The position numbers were made by a program, and so were the translations under genes. 64,000 nt of DNA from Mycobacterium gallinarum (lineage in GTDB: Bacteria; Actinomycetota; Actinomycetes; Mycobacteriales; Mycobacteriaceae), in assembly GCF_010726765.1 (NCBI RefSeq), contig NZ_AP022601.1, forward strand, positions 930,001-994,000, given 5' to 3'. Under the pieces are notes generated by a model. The model made no database searches. It saw only the letters and a program-made list of their open reading frames with translations, and had not been told where the DNA came from. This document shows, one piece after another, positions 18,649 to 28,500 of the stretch (positions are counted from its first letter, which is position 1; every line of letters starts with the position of its first letter).

Positions 18649-19698
18649 ATGACTACCCGCCGCGACCTGCCCGACTCGCCCTATCTCGCCGCCGCTTCAG
18701 GCCGCAAGCCGAGCCGCGTGCCGGTGTGGTTCATGCGGCAGGCCGGACGTTCGCTGCCCGAGTACCGGGCGCTGCGGGCGAAGAACACGATGATGCAGGC
18801 CTGCTTCGACGCAGACCTGATCACCGAGATCACCCTGCAGCCGATTCGCAGGCACGGCGTGGACGCGGCGATCCTGTTCTCCGACATCGTCGTGCCGCTG
18901 CGGGCCGCGGGCATCGAGCTCGACATCGTGCCCGACGTCGGACCGGTGATCGAGCACCCGGTGCGCTCCATCGGCGACGTCAACGCGATCAAACCGCTTG
19001 AACCGGAGCAGGTTGCACCCGTGGCCGACGCCATCACGCAGCTGACCGCCGAGCTCGGTGACGTCCCGCTCATCGGCTTCGCGGGAGCGCCGTTCACGCT
19101 GGCGTCCTATCTCGTCGAGGGTGGCCCGAGCCGTAACCACGAGCACACCAAGGCGATGATGCTCGGCGAATCCGATACCTGGCACGCGCTGATGACGGCG
19201 CTGACCGACGTGACCATCGCCTTCCTGCAGACGCAGGTCAGCGCCGGTGTGGATGCCATCCAGCTGTTCGATTCGTGGGCCGGGACGCTCTCGCTGGCCG
19301 ACTACCGCACCTACGTGCTGCCGCACAGCTCACGGGTGTTCTCGACCCTCGCGGACGCCGGTGTGCCGATGACCCACTTCGGGGTGGGCACCGCCGAACT
19401 GCTCGGCGCGATGGGAGAGGCCGGAGCCACCGTCGTCGGCGTCGACTGGCGTACCTCGCTGGCCGACGCCGCGACACGCGTTCCGCCCAATACGGCGCTG
19501 CAGGGAAACCTTGATCCGGTCGTGCTGCTGGCGGGCTGGCCCGTCGTCGAACGGGCGGCGCGAGCCGTCGTCGAGGACGCCCGTCGCGCGATCGACGCCG
19601 GAGCCACCGGCCACATCTTCAATCTCGGCCACGGCGTGCTGCCGCCCACCGACCCCGGTGTGATCACAGAACTGGTCTCGTTGGTGCATTCGCTGTGA
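18649..19698 (+). CDS. hemE: Uroporphyrinogen decarboxylase
   Basis: The 349-residue enzyme decarboxylates the four acetate side chains of uroporphyrinogen III to give coproporphyrinogen III in the cytosol. It shows the substrate-binding [16 protein letters not shown] motif at the N-terminus, the catalytic aspartate in [29 protein letters not shown], and the late [12 protein letters not shown] motif. ATG 18649 (MTTRRDLP) aligns with the known M. tuberculosis start; an ATG 18 bp earlier is possible. It heads a heme operon, with hemY overlapping its stop as GTGA. Confidence 0.95.
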   Translation: MTTRRDLPDSPYLAAASGRKPSRVPVWFMRQAGRSLPEYRALRAKNTMMQACFDADLITEITLQPIRRHGVDAAILFSDIVVPLRAAGIELDIVPDVGPVIEHPVRSIGDVNAIKPLEPEQVAPVADAITQLTAELGDVPLIGFAGAPFTLASYLVEGGPSRNHEHTKAMMLGESDTWHALMTALTDVTIAFLQTQVSAGVDAIQLFDSWAGTLSLADYRTYVLPHSSRVFSTLADAGVPMTHFGVGTAELLGAMGEAGATVVGVDWRTSLADAATRVPPNTALQGNLDPVVLLAGWPVVERAARAVVEDARRAIDAGATGHIFNLGHGVLPPTDPGVITELVSLVHSL

Positions 19699-21071
19699 GC
19701 ATGTCGTATTGCGTTGTCGGCGGCGGTATCTCAGGTCTTGTCGCCGCTTACCGGCTGCGAGTGGCGGCGGGCCCTGACGCGTCGATAACGCTGTTCGACC
19801 CGGCCGACCGACTCGGCGGCGTGCTACGTACCGAGCGGATCGGCGGCCAGCTGATGGACGTCGGCGCGGAGGCGTTCGTCGCCCGCCGTCCCGAGGTGCC
19901 GGCACTGCTGGCCGAGCTGGGTCTGAGCGCAAGACAGATCGGCACCACGGGGGCGCGGCCGCTGATCTACAGCCAGGGACGTCTGCATCCCTTGCCGACC
20001 GGCACGCTGCAGGGCATTCCGGCGCATCCGGGCGCGCTGGCCGGGCTCGTGGACGACGCGACGCTGGCCCAAATTCGCGACGAACGAGCACGGCCGCTGC
20101 GCTGGCGTCCCGGCGCCGACCCCTCGGTCGCCGAGTTGGTCGGGGACCGCTTCGGGGACCAGGTGGTGGCCCGCTCGGTAGATCCCCTGCTGGCAGGTGT
20201 GTACGCGGGGTCGTCGGCCACCATCGGCGTCCGTTCGGCCCTGCCGGCGCTGACGGCGGCGCTGGACCGCGGAGCGCGCAGTCTGACGGACGCGGTGCGT
20301 GACGCGCTGGCGGCGTCGGGTCCGTCGGTGGCGACGGGCTCGGTGTTCGGGGCGATCGAGGGCGGCTACGCGGTGCTGGTCGACGAGCTCGTCCGGCGCG
20401 CGGGTGTCCACTGGCTTCAGGTCACCATCGAGCGGGTCGACCGATCGCCGCGCGGCTGGGAAATCGTCGACGACGAGGGCGTGCGCCACCACGCCGACGC
20501 GGCGGTGTTGGCCGTACCCGCACCGCGGCTCGCCCGCCTTGCCGAGGGCGTCGCTCCGCGCACCGCCGCGGCGGCACGACGTATCGGGGTGGCGTCGAGT
20601 GCGCTGGTGGCGTTGGCACTGCCTGGTGGCACGCCGGTGCCGCAACAGTCCGGGGTGTTGGTGGCCGGGGGAGAACGGTTGCGCGCCAAGGCGATAACCC
20701 TGTCGACGCAGAAGTGGGGCCGGCGCGGCAACGTCGAGCTGGTGCGTTTGTCGTACGGCAGGTTCGGCGACGATCTGGCCCGAAGCGCGGGTGACGAAGA
20801 GCTGCTGGCGTGGGCGGGGCAGGATCTGGCCACGGTGTTCGGGGTGACTACGGATCCCGAGGACTGTCACGTCCAGCGGTGGATCGACGCGATGCCGCAG
20901 TACGGGCCCGGGCACGGCGCACTGATCGCCGAGCTGCGGGCCGGCCTCCCGCCGACCTTGGCCGTCGCGGGCGCTTATCTGGACGGCATCGGCGTGCCTG
21001 CGTGTGTGGGCGCGGCAACCAAGGCGGCTGCGTCGCTGGTCACCGTCGCAAGAGCGACGAATAAAGCCTGA
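19695..21071 (+). CDS. hemY: HemY/CgoX-type (copro)porphyrinogen oxidase
   Basis: The 458-residue FAD enzyme opens with the dinucleotide-binding loop [17 protein letters not shown] and ends with the [23 protein letters not shown] motif. In bacteria that have ChdC, this protein oxidises coproporphyrinogen III to coproporphyrin III. The chdC gene lies just downstream, so that role fits better than protoporphyrinogen oxidation. The start GTG 19695 overlaps the hemE stop; an ATG six bases later is the alternative. Confidence 0.93.
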   Translation: MSMSYCVVGGGISGLVAAYRLRVAAGPDASITLFDPADRLGGVLRTERIGGQLMDVGAEAFVARRPEVPALLAELGLSARQIGTTGARPLIYSQGRLHPLPTGTLQGIPAHPGALAGLVDDATLAQIRDERARPLRWRPGADPSVAELVGDRFGDQVVARSVDPLLAGVYAGSSATIGVRSALPALTAALDRGARSLTDAVRDALAASGPSVATGSVFGAIEGGYAVLVDELVRRAGVHWLQVTIERVDRSPRGWEIVDDEGVRHHADAAVLAVPAPRLARLAEGVAPRTAAAARRIGVASSALVALALPGGTPVPQQSGVLVAGGERLRAKAITLSTQKWGRRGNVELVRLSYGRFGDDLARSAGDEELLAWAGQDLATVFGVTTDPEDCHVQRWIDAMPQYGPGHGALIAELRAGLPPTLAVAGAYLDGIGVPACVGAATKAAASLVTVARATNKA

Positions 21072-21096
21072 GCCCGGGCGTGGCACGATAGGTCTC

Positions 21097-21792
21097 ATGG
21101 CCAAGCTCGACTACGACGCGCTCAACTCGACTGTCCGCTACCTGATGTTCTCGGTGTTCTCTGTGGAGCCGGGCGAATTGGGCGACGAGCGCGCGGGCAT
21201 CGTCGACGAGACGGCGACCTTCCTCAAACAGCAGGAAGACAAGGGTGTCGTGGTGCGTGGAATCTATGACATCGCGGGCATGCGGGCCGACGCCGATTTC
21301 ATGTTCTGGACTCACGCCGAGACCGTCGAGGCGTTGCAGGCCACCTACTCGGATTTTCGCCGCACGACCACGTTGGGTCGAGCGAGCGATCCCGTGTGGA
21401 GCAGCGTCGCGTTGCATCGGCCCGCCGAATTCAACAAGAGCCACATTCCGGCATTCCTGGCCGGCGAGGATCCCGGCGCGTACGTGTGTGTCTATCCGTT
21501 CGTGCGGTCGCTGGAGTGGTACCTACTGCCCGACGACGAGCGTCGCAAGATGCTGGCCGAACACGGCATGGCCGCGCGGGAGTACAAGGACGTCCGCGCG
21601 AACACGGTGCCCGCTTTCGCGCTGGGGGACTACGAATGGATCCTGGCGTTCGAGGCGCCCGAGCTGTATCGCATCGTCGACCTGATGCGTGAATTGCGCG
21701 CGACCGACGCCCGCCGGCACACTCGCGAAGAGACCCCGTTCTTCACCGGCCCGCGGGTGAGCGTGGAAGAGTTGGTCACCAGACTCCCGTAA
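21097..21792 (+). CDS. chdC: Coproheme decarboxylase (HemQ), chlorite-dismutase fold
   Basis: The 231-residue protein has the same length as Rv2676c. It converts iron-coproporphyrin III to heme b by peroxide-dependent decarboxylation, the last step of the coproporphyrin pathway. The sequence shows the ferredoxin-like strands ([10 protein letters not shown]), the DFMFWTHAE segment, [12 protein letters not shown], and [21 protein letters not shown] with the catalytic tyrosine region. It lies 25 bp after hemY on the same strand. Together with hemE and hemY it gives most of the late heme pathway except ferrochelatase. Confidence 0.93.
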   Translation: MAKLDYDALNSTVRYLMFSVFSVEPGELGDERAGIVDETATFLKQQEDKGVVVRGIYDIAGMRADADFMFWTHAETVEALQATYSDFRRTTTLGRASDPVWSSVALHRPAEFNKSHIPAFLAGEDPGAYVCVYPFVRSLEWYLLPDDERRKMLAEHGMAAREYKDVRANTVPAFALGDYEWILAFEAPELYRIVDLMRELRATDARRHTREETPFFTGPRVSVEELVTRLP

Positions 21793-21815
21793 CCGGCTCC
21801 GGCGGAAGGACCCCG

Positions 21816-23465
21816 TTGTCTGAGGCAATAACCGGACAGGCCAAGCTGTTTGACCCGTTGACCACCAAGGGCACGGCCTTCACCCACGCCGAGAGACGCA
21901 AGTACGGACTGCTGGGCTTGTTGCCTACCGCGGAGAAGACCCTCGATCAACAGGTTGAGCACAGTTGGCGCGAGTTCTCCACGCGTCGGCCGGGACTCGA
22001 TCAGCACATCTATCTGCGCGCGTTGCAAGACCGCAACGAGACATTGTTCTACCGGTTGCTCCACGACCACATCGCCGAGACGATGCCGATCGTCTACACG
22101 CCGACTGTCGGCGAGGCGTGCCAGCGGTTCAGTGAGATCTACCGCCGCCCGCGTGGACTCTTCGTGAGCTATCCCGATCGCGAACACTTGCGCGAGGTCT
22201 TGCGCAATCGGCCGCATCGCGACCCCGACGTGATCGTCGTGACGGACGGTCAGCGAATTCTCGGACTGGGCGATCAGGGCATCGGCGGCATGGGTATCCC
22301 GATCGGCAAGCTGTCGCTCTACATCCTCATCGGGGGCATCGCCCCGGCGCGCACCTTGCCGATCGTGCTCGACGTCGGAACCGACAACGTCGAACTGCTG
22401 GAAGACCCCCAGTACCTCGGCTGGCGCCACCGCCGCATCGACGACGACGAGTACTACGCCTTCATCGACGAGTTCGTGGCCGCCGTACGCGACGAACTTC
22501 CGGATGTGTTGCTCCAGTGGGAAGACTTCGCGACCGCGCACGCGCAGCCGATCCTGGAGCGCTACCGCGACCAGCTGCTCACCTTCAACGACGACATACA
22601 GGGCACCGCCGCGGTCGCCCTTGGTGCGTTGCACGGCGCGGCGAACGTCGCGGGCAAACCCTTGTCTCAGCAGCAGATCGTGATGCTGGGGGCGGGTTCG
22701 GCGGGTATCGGTGTGCTCAACATGGTCAAGCGGGAGATGGTCGCGCAGGGCCTGTCCGAGCAGGAAGCGACATCGCGGATCTGGGTGGTCGACGTCGTGG
22801 GTCTGCTCACCGACGATCGAACCGATCTTTCCGAGGGGCAGCGGGCGTTCGCGAAACCGGCGGACATCGTGGGGGGCTGGGGTCTCTCGGGGCCGGCCCA
22901 GCTGGCCGACGTCGTGCACCACGTCGATGTCGGTGTGCTGCTGGGCCTTTCGACCGCCGCCGGTGCGTTCACCGAAGAGATCGTGCGCGAGCTCGCCGCC
23001 AAGACCGAGCGGCCGATCATCTTCCCCCTGTCCAATCCGACCAGCCGGGCTGAGGCACACCCGGCCGAGTTGGACGAGTGGACGGGCGGTCGGGCGTTGA
23101 TCGCGACCGGTTCGCCGTTCGCGCCGTTGGTTCGTGATGGCGTCGAGCGCCCGGTGGCGCAGTGCAACAACGCATACATCTTCCCCGCGATGGGATTGGC
23201 GGTGACGGCGGCGCAGGCGACGAGGGTGACCGACGAGATGATGAGGGCGGCGGCCGCGAGCCTCGGTGACGCCTCGCCCGCCCTTGTGGATCCCAGCCGG
23301 CCGCTGTTGCCCGCGTGGTCGGAAGTTCCCGACATCGCAGTGCGCATTGCGCTCGCGGTCGGGCGACAGGCCGTCGCGGACGGCGTGGCACCGAAGCGCA
23401 GCGACGAGGAACTGGCGGCACGTATCGACGAGGTGCGCTGGATTCCCGAATACCCGTCGACATAG
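21816..23465 (+). CDS. mez: NAD-dependent malic enzyme
   Basis: The 549-residue enzyme oxidatively decarboxylates malate to pyruvate. Family motifs seen are FYRLLHDHIAETMPIVYTPTVG with the catalytic tyrosine, ILGLGDQGIGGMGIPIGKL, LLTFNDDIQGTAAVALGAL for the metal site, the Rossmann loop MLGAGSAGIGVLNM, and FPLSNPTSRAEAHP. The start is TTG 21816, preceded by GGAAGGA. Length matches M. tuberculosis Mez (Rv2332), which lies elsewhere in that genome; here it follows chdC by 23 bp and could be cotranscribed with the heme genes. Confidence 0.92.
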   Translation: MSEAITGQAKLFDPLTTKGTAFTHAERRKYGLLGLLPTAEKTLDQQVEHSWREFSTRRPGLDQHIYLRALQDRNETLFYRLLHDHIAETMPIVYTPTVGEACQRFSEIYRRPRGLFVSYPDREHLREVLRNRPHRDPDVIVVTDGQRILGLGDQGIGGMGIPIGKLSLYILIGGIAPARTLPIVLDVGTDNVELLEDPQYLGWRHRRIDDDEYYAFIDEFVAAVRDELPDVLLQWEDFATAHAQPILERYRDQLLTFNDDIQGTAAVALGALHGAANVAGKPLSQQQIVMLGAGSAGIGVLNMVKREMVAQGLSEQEATSRIWVVDVVGLLTDDRTDLSEGQRAFAKPADIVGGWGLSGPAQLADVVHHVDVGVLLGLSTAAGAFTEEIVRELAAKTERPIIFPLSNPTSRAEAHPAELDEWTGGRALIATGSPFAPLVRDGVERPVAQCNNAYIFPAMGLAVTAAQATRVTDEMMRAAAASLGDASPALVDPSRPLLPAWSEVPDIAVRIALAVGRQAVADGVAPKRSDEELAARIDEVRWIPEYPST

Positions 23466-23489
23466 CCGAACGCCCGTCATCATGGGTGT

Positions 23490-23801
23490 ATGAGCATCAA
23501 AGCCCTGGTTGCCGCGACATTGCCGATCGCCGCGCTCGTGGTGGCACCTAGCGCGGTCGCTCAACCGCCGGGCGGGGAACACTGCGCGCCCAGTGGCGGC
23601 CAGAGCATCGTCATCACCGCCGGTGACATCGACTGCGTCACCGCGGCGGACTTTGCCGCTCAATATGACCTCAGCGGTGACAAGTTTCAGACGATTGGGC
23701 CGTTCACCTGCTATTCCGGGAACGCGATGACGGCGCCGCTGCTGTTCCAATGTGTGGCCGACACCGCCGACGCGGCCGAGTTCGGCGTCTACCCCGCGTA
23801 G
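23490..23801 (+). CDS. Small secreted protein of unknown function
   Basis: The 103-residue protein has a Sec signal peptide (MSIKALVAATLPIAALVVAPSAVA, cut before QPPGG). The mature part is about 79 residues with four cysteines, in EHCAPSG, DIDCVTA, FTCYSG and FQCVAD, suggesting two disulfides outside the membrane. I do not recognise the family. It sits between the malic enzyme and msrB, ending 4 bp before the convergent msrB stop. Confidence 0.7.
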   Translation: MSIKALVAATLPIAALVVAPSAVAQPPGGEHCAPSGGQSIVITAGDIDCVTAADFAAQYDLSGDKFQTIGPFTCYSGNAMTAPLLFQCVADTADAAEFGVYPA

Positions 23802-23805
23802 CGCG

Positions 23806-24219
23806 CTATTCGGCGGGCACCAGCCGCAGGGAGATCGAGTTGATGCAGTAGCGCTGGTCGGTCGGCGTCGGGTAACCCTCACCTTCGAAGACGTGGCCGA
23901 GGTGGCTGTGGCAGTTGGCGCAGATCACCTCGACGCGGTGCATGCCCAGGCTGTCGTCCGAGCGCAGGATCACCGCGTCGGAATCGGCCGGGTCGAAGAA
24001 CGACGGCCAGCCGCAGTGGGATTCGAACTTTTCGCTGCTGCGGAACAGTTCCGCGCCGCACGCCCGGCACGCGTAGACGCCTTCGGTCTTGGTGTCGGTG
24101 TATTCGCCGACGAAGGGTCGCTCGGTGCCGGCCTCGCGTAGGACGTGAAACTCCTCGGGGTTGAGCTTCTTGCGCCACTCGTCGTCGGTCAGCTGCAGTT
24201 TGGGGGCCGGTGTCGTCAT
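23806..24219 (-). CDS. msrB: Peptide methionine-R-sulfoxide reductase
   Basis: The 137-residue enzyme repairs Met-R-sulfoxide in proteins. It has the zinc-binding pairs CRACGAELF and CANCHSHLGHVF, the CGWPSFF segment and the catalytic RYCINSISL cysteine. ATG 24219 has a good AGGAG ribosome site. An IS110-family element begins immediately upstream of that AGGAG, so the native promoter has been displaced and transcription may now come from the element. It is the ortholog of Rv2674, normally next to aftC. Confidence 0.93.
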   Translation of the reverse strand: MTTPAPKLQLTDDEWRKKLNPEEFHVLREAGTERPFVGEYTDTKTEGVYACRACGAELFRSSEKFESHCGWPSFFDPADSDAVILRSDDSLGMHRVEVICANCHSHLGHVFEGEGYPTPTDQRYCINSISLRLVPAE

Positions 24220-24233
24220 ATGTTTCTCCTATG

Positions 24234-25286
24234 TCAAGCCGCTGCCGGTTGGCAAGGCTTTTGCCGGTTGTTGTGGTCGGTGTGGAGATGGTTGAAAACG
24301 ACGCGGGCCAGGCGGCGTTTGAGGCAGCGCAGGGCTTCGGGCGTGGAGTCACCCTCGGCGAGGCGGTGCCGGTAATAGGTCTGTCCGAGTCCATCGAGGC
24401 GGATCTGGGTGACCGCGATTCGGTGCAGTGCCGCGTTGAGTTGACGGTTGCCCGAGCGGGTCAGCCGGACCCGTCCGCGGGTGTTACCCGACCACACTGG
24501 AACCGGCGCTACTCCGGCATGACGGGCGAAGGCCGCCTCGCTCTTGAATCGCGCCACCCCGGCGGTCTCACCGACCAGTTTGGCCGCGGTCAGTTCCCCG
24601 CAGCCGGGCATGTCCAGCAAGACCGGGGCCACCACGCGGACACGTTCGCCGATTCGTTTGGCCAGCGCGTTGATCATCTGGGTGAGTCGGGTGATGTCGG
24701 CCAACTCGTCGCGGGCCAGCTCGGCCACGATCCCGGTTTGGAAGTTCAGCCAGTCGCTCAGGAGCCTTCGGTGCTTGGCCAGATCTAACGAGCGCGGTTT
24801 GGGTGCACGCTCGGGATCGAGTTCATGGATCCGCCACAACAGTCGATTGATGGTCGCCGTGCGTTGTGCCACAAGGACTTCGCGGCGATCCACCAACAGC
24901 TTCACCTCCCGCGACACCTCGTCATGAGAAGCGACCGGAAGGTCTGGTTCACGCAGAAACCCCCGCGCCACCGCCAGTGCGTCGATCGGATCAGACTTGC
25001 CGCGGGTGCGCGCTGAGGCCCGAGTCTGGGCCATCAACTTCGGCGGCACCCGCACCACCTTCTGCCCCAAACCCAACAGGTCTCGTTCTAGGCGCGCCGA
25101 CAGATGGCGGCAGTCCTCGATCGCCCAGACGACCTCGGCCCCGAACTGTTCACGGGCCCACATCACCGCCTCGGCATGCCCGGCGGTGATCGCTTTGACG
25201 GTCTTCTCGGCGAGCTTGCGACCCGCCTCATCGACCGCGACGAAGGTATGGGTGCGCTTGTGTACATCGGCTCCAACAACAACCAT
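24234..25286 (-). CDS. IS110-family transposase (DEDD recombinase)
   Basis: The 350-residue protein has the N-terminal DEDD RuvC-like domain: VVGADVHKRTHTFVAVDEAGR supplies the first aspartate, VVWAIEDC the glutamate, and KSDPIDALAVAR the last aspartates. The C-terminal Transposase_20 domain includes LLDMPGCGELTAAKLVGE, RFKSEAAFARHAGVAPVP and RSGNRQLNAALHRIAVTQ with the catalytic serine region. I chose ATG 25286, preceded by GGAGG at 8 nt; an ATG at 25301 is also in frame. It appears intact and would act with a bridge RNA. Confidence 0.92.
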   Translation of the reverse strand: MVVVGADVHKRTHTFVAVDEAGRKLAEKTVKAITAGHAEAVMWAREQFGAEVVWAIEDCRHLSARLERDLLGLGQKVVRVPPKLMAQTRASARTRGKSDPIDALAVARGFLREPDLPVASHDEVSREVKLLVDRREVLVAQRTATINRLLWRIHELDPERAPKPRSLDLAKHRRLLSDWLNFQTGIVAELARDELADITRLTQMINALAKRIGERVRVVAPVLLDMPGCGELTAAKLVGETAGVARFKSEAAFARHAGVAPVPVWSGNTRGRVRLTRSGNRQLNAALHRIAVTQIRLDGLGQTYYRHRLAEGDSTPEALRCLKRRLARVVFNHLHTDHNNRQKPCQPAAA

Positions 25287-25301
25287 GGTGGTTGCCTCCA
25301 T

Positions 25302-25500
25302 TCACTGAGAGGTGACGGTTGGGCCGGTCGGCGGACATACCTCAGTGGGGGCGGTGCCACGCTCCTATCAAGTCACGCCGGCCGGTCCTTCACACCTGAT
25401 GCCGGCAAAACGCATGCTCGCCAACCCGAAGGCGGCACCCACGCTATGAGCCAGACACCAGGTGTAAAGGATCCAACCACCGCAAGAAGCGGTGACCCCA
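25302..25500 (-). ncRNA. Candidate IS110 bridge RNA region
   Basis: IS110-group elements encode a structured bridge RNA in the non-coding left end, upstream of the transposase. Here about 200 bp lies between the transposase start and the neighbouring gene. It contains a perfect hairpin (CACCGC at 25478-25483 with GCGGTG at 25489-25494) where the 5' stem would be. It also contains CTCCTATCAAG (25362-25372), nearly the sequence at the element-msrB junction. Exact ends and loops are not determined. Confidence 0.45.
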
Positions 25501-25519
25501 CCCTGACACTGACTCCACG

Positions 25520-28500
25520 CTAGCGCTGTTGCGCCTGACGTACTCGTTCCTCGGCGTAGGCGAACGCTGCTGCCTCGTCGTCGGGCTCGAATTCACATAT
25601 GTGCGTGCACCGACCGTCCCCAAACTCGAAGACAATCAATCTGGTCCACGCATAGTGCCCGCCGTCGTGGCCGCGAGCCTCCCGCTCGCTGCGGACGACC
25701 CCACATGTGGTCGAGAGCCAGCACTCGGCGGCGTTCCACGACCGAGAGGGACCGGCGACCTCGGACAGTTCTTCATATGACGCGCGGAACTCGGTCACCG
25801 AGCGGTCCGGGAATCCAGACCGTGTCCTGTTTTCGACGATCATGCCGGGAGCGGTGAGTTCGGTGAAGACTCGGTCGAAGTCGCCTTTGTTCAATCCGAT
25901 CAGGTATTCGGCCCCCACTGCCGCCACCTCAGCGAATTCTGCGCCTTCTCCACTGCAATATCGCCGCTCGAGCTCGCGGTAGGCGTTCTCGAAATCGTCC
26001 TCACCGAAGCGGCCGTAGTAGACGATCAAGCCGTCGTCGTTGATTTCGGTGACGTGCAGGTAATCGGTCTCGTAGCCGTCGTCATTCGACCAGTGAGCCG
26101 ACGCCAGCTGCACGGTGTCACCCCGCACGGCCAGGCAACGTCCCTCGAAATGCGAGTACTGCTCGAAGACCCGCTCGAGCCCCGCCCTGATGTCACCGGG
26201 CGTATCCCCGCCCAGAGCCCAGTGGTCGTCGTACACGTATGAGTCGAAGAAACGAGCGGCAACGGCATCGGCGTCGTGAGCGTTCATCGCGTCTCCGACG
26301 GATTGCCAAACTCGGCTGGCGCGGTTATCGACGGCCAGTCGGCTGGGGGTTTCGAGTATCCGATCTTGGACGTACGCGAAAGCAGCGTCTTCGTCGTCCA
26401 ATTCGAACTCGCACATCGACGCGATGCGGTCGCAGCGGATTTCGAGCACGACGAGATGCGTCCACGCGTACTGCTCGCCGTCTGCCCCGACCGCTTCTCG
26501 CTCAAAGCGGACGACAGTCCACACCTCGGAGACCCAGCACAGCGCGGAGAACCACGTCCGCGTCGAGGTGACCATCGCTTCCAGGTCGGCAAAGCTAGTG
26601 CGAAGGAAGTCGGCCGAGCGATCGGGGAACGGCAGCCGCGACCGATTCACCACGGGGGCGTCCGAGACGGCGAGCTCATCGAAAACTTTGTCGAAGTCGC
26701 CACGGTTGAGTGCGATCACGACCTCGGTCGGTGTCGTTCCGACCGCGGCGAAGGCCACGCCCTCTCCCGCGTAATAGCGTTCCTCCAGTTCCCGATAGGC
26801 GCTCTCGAAGTCGTCTTCGTCGAAACGGCACAGATAGACGATGATCCCTTCGTCGTCGACTTCATGCACCCATAAGGAGCTTGATTCGAAGCCCGAGTCG
26901 TTTCGATAGAGGCCATATCCGAGGTGCAGGCGTTCACCCCGTACTGCTAGTGAGCGCATGTCGAGCTGTGTGTAGTCCTGGGCAACTCGTTCGAAGGCCG
27001 TGCGCATGTCCTCGATCTTGCCGCCGCTCAATCGCCGCCGATCCTCGTAGACAAGTGATTTCGAGTAGAACGCTGCCAATCCATCGAGATCGCGAGCCTG
27101 ACCCGCTCGATCGATTGAATCCCACGTCCGCTTTGCTCGGTTGACAACGGCGAGCCTGCTCGGGTTCGCTCGCACCTTTTCCTCGGCGTAGGCAAACGCC
27201 GCATCCTCGTCGTCAGGCTCGAATTCAGCGATCGACTTGACCTGGCCGTCGACGACCTCGCTCGCCATGAGACGCGTCCATGAGAAAAGTTCACCACCTT
27301 GACCGACAGCCTCGCGCTCCTGTCGAGCCACACTCCAGGTGGGGGACAGCCAGCAGATGGCGGAGGACCACGTCCGAACCGATTCCATCATGTTGCTCAA
27401 ATCGTCGAGACTAGCGCGAAAATCGGCGGCCGACCGATTGGGGAAGCCTGAGCGAGTATGGTTCTCGACGCGGAAGCCGGCAGCGGTGAGTTCCCCGAAC
27501 AACCGGTCGAGGTCCCCCTGATTCGCGGTGATCGAGTAGTCGGTTGTCGTGAGGCCTCCTGCGGCGAACTCCGCCCCCTCACCGCGGTAGTAACGCTGTT
27601 CCAATTCGCGGTAGGCACCGTCGAAGTCGTCTTCGTCGAAGCGTCCTTCGTAGACAATCCGTCCGCCACCGTCAACCTCGTGCAAATACAGATGGGTGGT
27701 CTCGAACCCGGAGTCGCTCGACCAACGGCCCCAGCCAAGATGGAGGCGTTCGCCTCTCACCGCAATAGTGCGCCCGTCGAAATTGCTGTACTGCTCGACG
27801 ATTTGCTCCTGGACTCGACGCAGAGTAGCGGGATCGCGGATCGGGTCGCCGCTTATGTGGCGTCGATCGTCGTAGACGAACGCGTCGTCGTATGCCGCGG
27901 ACATGGAGTCGACGTCCTTGGCGCGGCCGGCGTCGAGGATCCCGAACACCGTCTCACGGGCGCGGTTCGTGGGCGCGAGCCGGCTGCTGGTCGCCTGTGC
28001 CCTTTCTTCCGCGTAGGCAAATGCGGCATCCTCGTCTTCGAGCTCGAACTGGCACATCGACGCCATCCGGCCGTCGCGGAAACCGATCATCAGCACGCGC
28101 GTCGACGAATACCGCTCGCCGTTGCTGCCGACGGCGTCGCGTTCGAAACGGACGACAGCCCAGTCCGGTGACAGCCACGTCACCGCCGACAGCCAGGTCC
28201 GCATCGACGTCACCATTGAGCCCAGTTGCCCGAAACTGGTACGCAAGTCGGTGACGGAGCCCTCCGGGAAAGCTGACCTGGTTCGGTTCTCGACGCGCAT
28301 GTCGGGCGTGCAGAGCTCACCGAGCAGCAGATGGAAATCGTTGGCGTTCAGTGCGATTATCGCCTGGGTCGCGGTGGCAGCGGATCGCGCGAAGGAGGCG
28401 CCTGCACCGGCGTAGTAGCGCCGCTCGAATTCGCGGTAGGCGCGATCGAAGTCGTCTTCGTCGAAGCGTCCGTGATAGACGATGAGGCCGTCGTCGACCT

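Larger units (their letters stand above)
24230..25500 (-). mobile_element. IS110-family insertion sequence abutting the msrB ribosome binding site
   Basis: The element contains one DEDD transposase and about 200 bp of upstream non-coding DNA, with no evident terminal inverted repeats, as usual for IS110. Its right side ends a few bases after the transposase stop, directly against AGGAG of msrB. The target reads CAT-n6-CTCCT on the plus strand, resembling the known IS900 target (CATG-n4-6-CNCCTT). The left end cannot be fixed; about 25480-25515 is likely. It lies between msrB and the giant cyclase gene. Confidence 0.8.
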
